Positions 63,352 to 64,000 of a DNA stretch of 64,000 nt are shown piece by piece. Made by a program: the position numbers and the translations under genes. Location: assembly GCA_013399115.1 (NCBI GenBank), contig VXAA01001968.1:492540-556539 (forward strand), read 5' to 3'. The first letter of the stretch is position 1, and the number at the start of each line of letters is the position of its first letter. The notes beneath the pieces are model-generated. The model worked only from the letters and a program-made list of their open reading frames with translations, had not been told where the DNA came from and did not search any database. The stretch is from Anseranas semipalmata. Lineage: Eukaryota; Chordata; Aves; Anseriformes; Anseranatidae.

Positions 63352-64000
63352 AAAAATACTGGAGACTGATATGAAAAGGGCATCTCACATATGGTTTGGG
63401 CTTCTCATGCACAAAAAGGAGAGCCCCAAATGCCCCAGCTGGCAGGTGCACAGAAGATGGCAATAGAAAATGCTTGTGCTTTGAATAAAGGGATTATAAC
63501 TTAAAAAAACTCATGTTTGGAGAGTCATATATTGTTGGAGGATGCAGCGGAATTAGCCACATGTTGCTGCTGCTTTTAGTTCCAACCATCAAAGTAAGCT
63601 TCACTCCCTAAAATTGCCAGAATTCATTTTGCAGCTGTCCAGCTAACCAGATTTCCTGTCTACAGAGTCTGTGGCTGGACTGTGAATGTTGGCTGGCAGT
63701 GGTGGTGTTGCAGGAATCATTCTCTTTCATTAGCACCTCCACAGGTTTCTCTTGACAATCTCACAGTCCCTTTCCCAGCTCTTGGCTTGCCTTGCCTGCT
63801 GCCACTGAAGTGACAGAAGCACCTTAGATTCAGTTCTCATATCCTGTAAAGTGTCAGCCTCTTCCATATAGTGCTTACATCTAATTGCATGACAGGAGAC
63901 ACAGGGCAAGATAGCTCTGGGCAAAAGCAAGTGTTGCTCAACTCCTAAAATACATAATTTGCCTGCATTTTTAATCTCAACTAGATCTAGTACAGGAGGA
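63352..64000. other. Unique sequence, no gene seen
   Basis: One minus frame of 66 codons (63730-63930) without support. No repeat is recognised up to the window edge. Confidence 0.5.

Noticed and set aside
1..64000. CRISPR array, phage, operon or toxin-type system
   Set aside because: No regularly spaced direct repeats and no prokaryote-like gene organisation; composition and repeats are those of a bird chromosome.

Overview
This window looks like non-coding nuclear DNA from a bird. The evidence is the repeat content: several copies of the CR1 LINE with its characteristic 3' tail of short ATTCT-type units, one solo LTR of a widespread avian ERVL-like family, a few very old MIR-like and palindromic repeats, and an AT-rich background with many simple repeats. 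I cannot resolve the species. No bacterial, plasmid, organellar, rRNA, tRNA or CRISPR feature was seen.

No host protein-coding gene could be supported. Nearly all open frames are 60-140 codons, lack family motifs and often overlap one another in several frames, as expected by chance in 64 kb. The only clearly protein-derived sequences are decayed reverse-transcriptase segments inside CR1 elements (about 21.0-21.7, 49.1-49.8 and 62.1-62.5 kb). The window is best read as intergenic DNA or the interior of a large intron. A few splice-bounded open segments (15.8, 28.3 and 32.2 kb) are listed as unproven exon candidates.

Layout: 0-12 kb is mostly unique sequence, with a CR1 fragment at the left edge, a MIR-like remnant (2.3 kb), a G-rich quadruplex-like tract (5.8 kb) and a palindromic ancient repeat (8.0 kb). 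From 12 to 22 kb there are a CR1 3' end with an expanded pentanucleotide tail, the solo LTR (14.2-14.8 kb), a possible old LTR (16.9-17.6 kb) and an ancient CR1 reverse-transcriptase relic (21 kb). From 22 to 40 kb the sequence is largely unique, with a 61-base assembly gap and a 288-base pure pyrimidine tract at 26.4-26.9 kb. From 40 to 50 kb lie three CR1 pieces, two of them closely similar and in opposite orientation, plus overlapping AT palindromes at 42.7 kb. From 50 to 64 kb there are AT-rich stretches that look like conserved non-coding DNA, a MIR-like relic, two large microsatellites at 59 kb, and a CR1 3' segment with a long compound tail at 61.7-62.5 kb.

I did not find a new biological system. 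The more interesting items are structural: CR1 tails that have become pentanucleotide microsatellites, perfect palindromes, the long triplex-prone tract beside a gap, an inverted pair of similar CR1 copies, and the exon and regulatory candidates that need comparative data.
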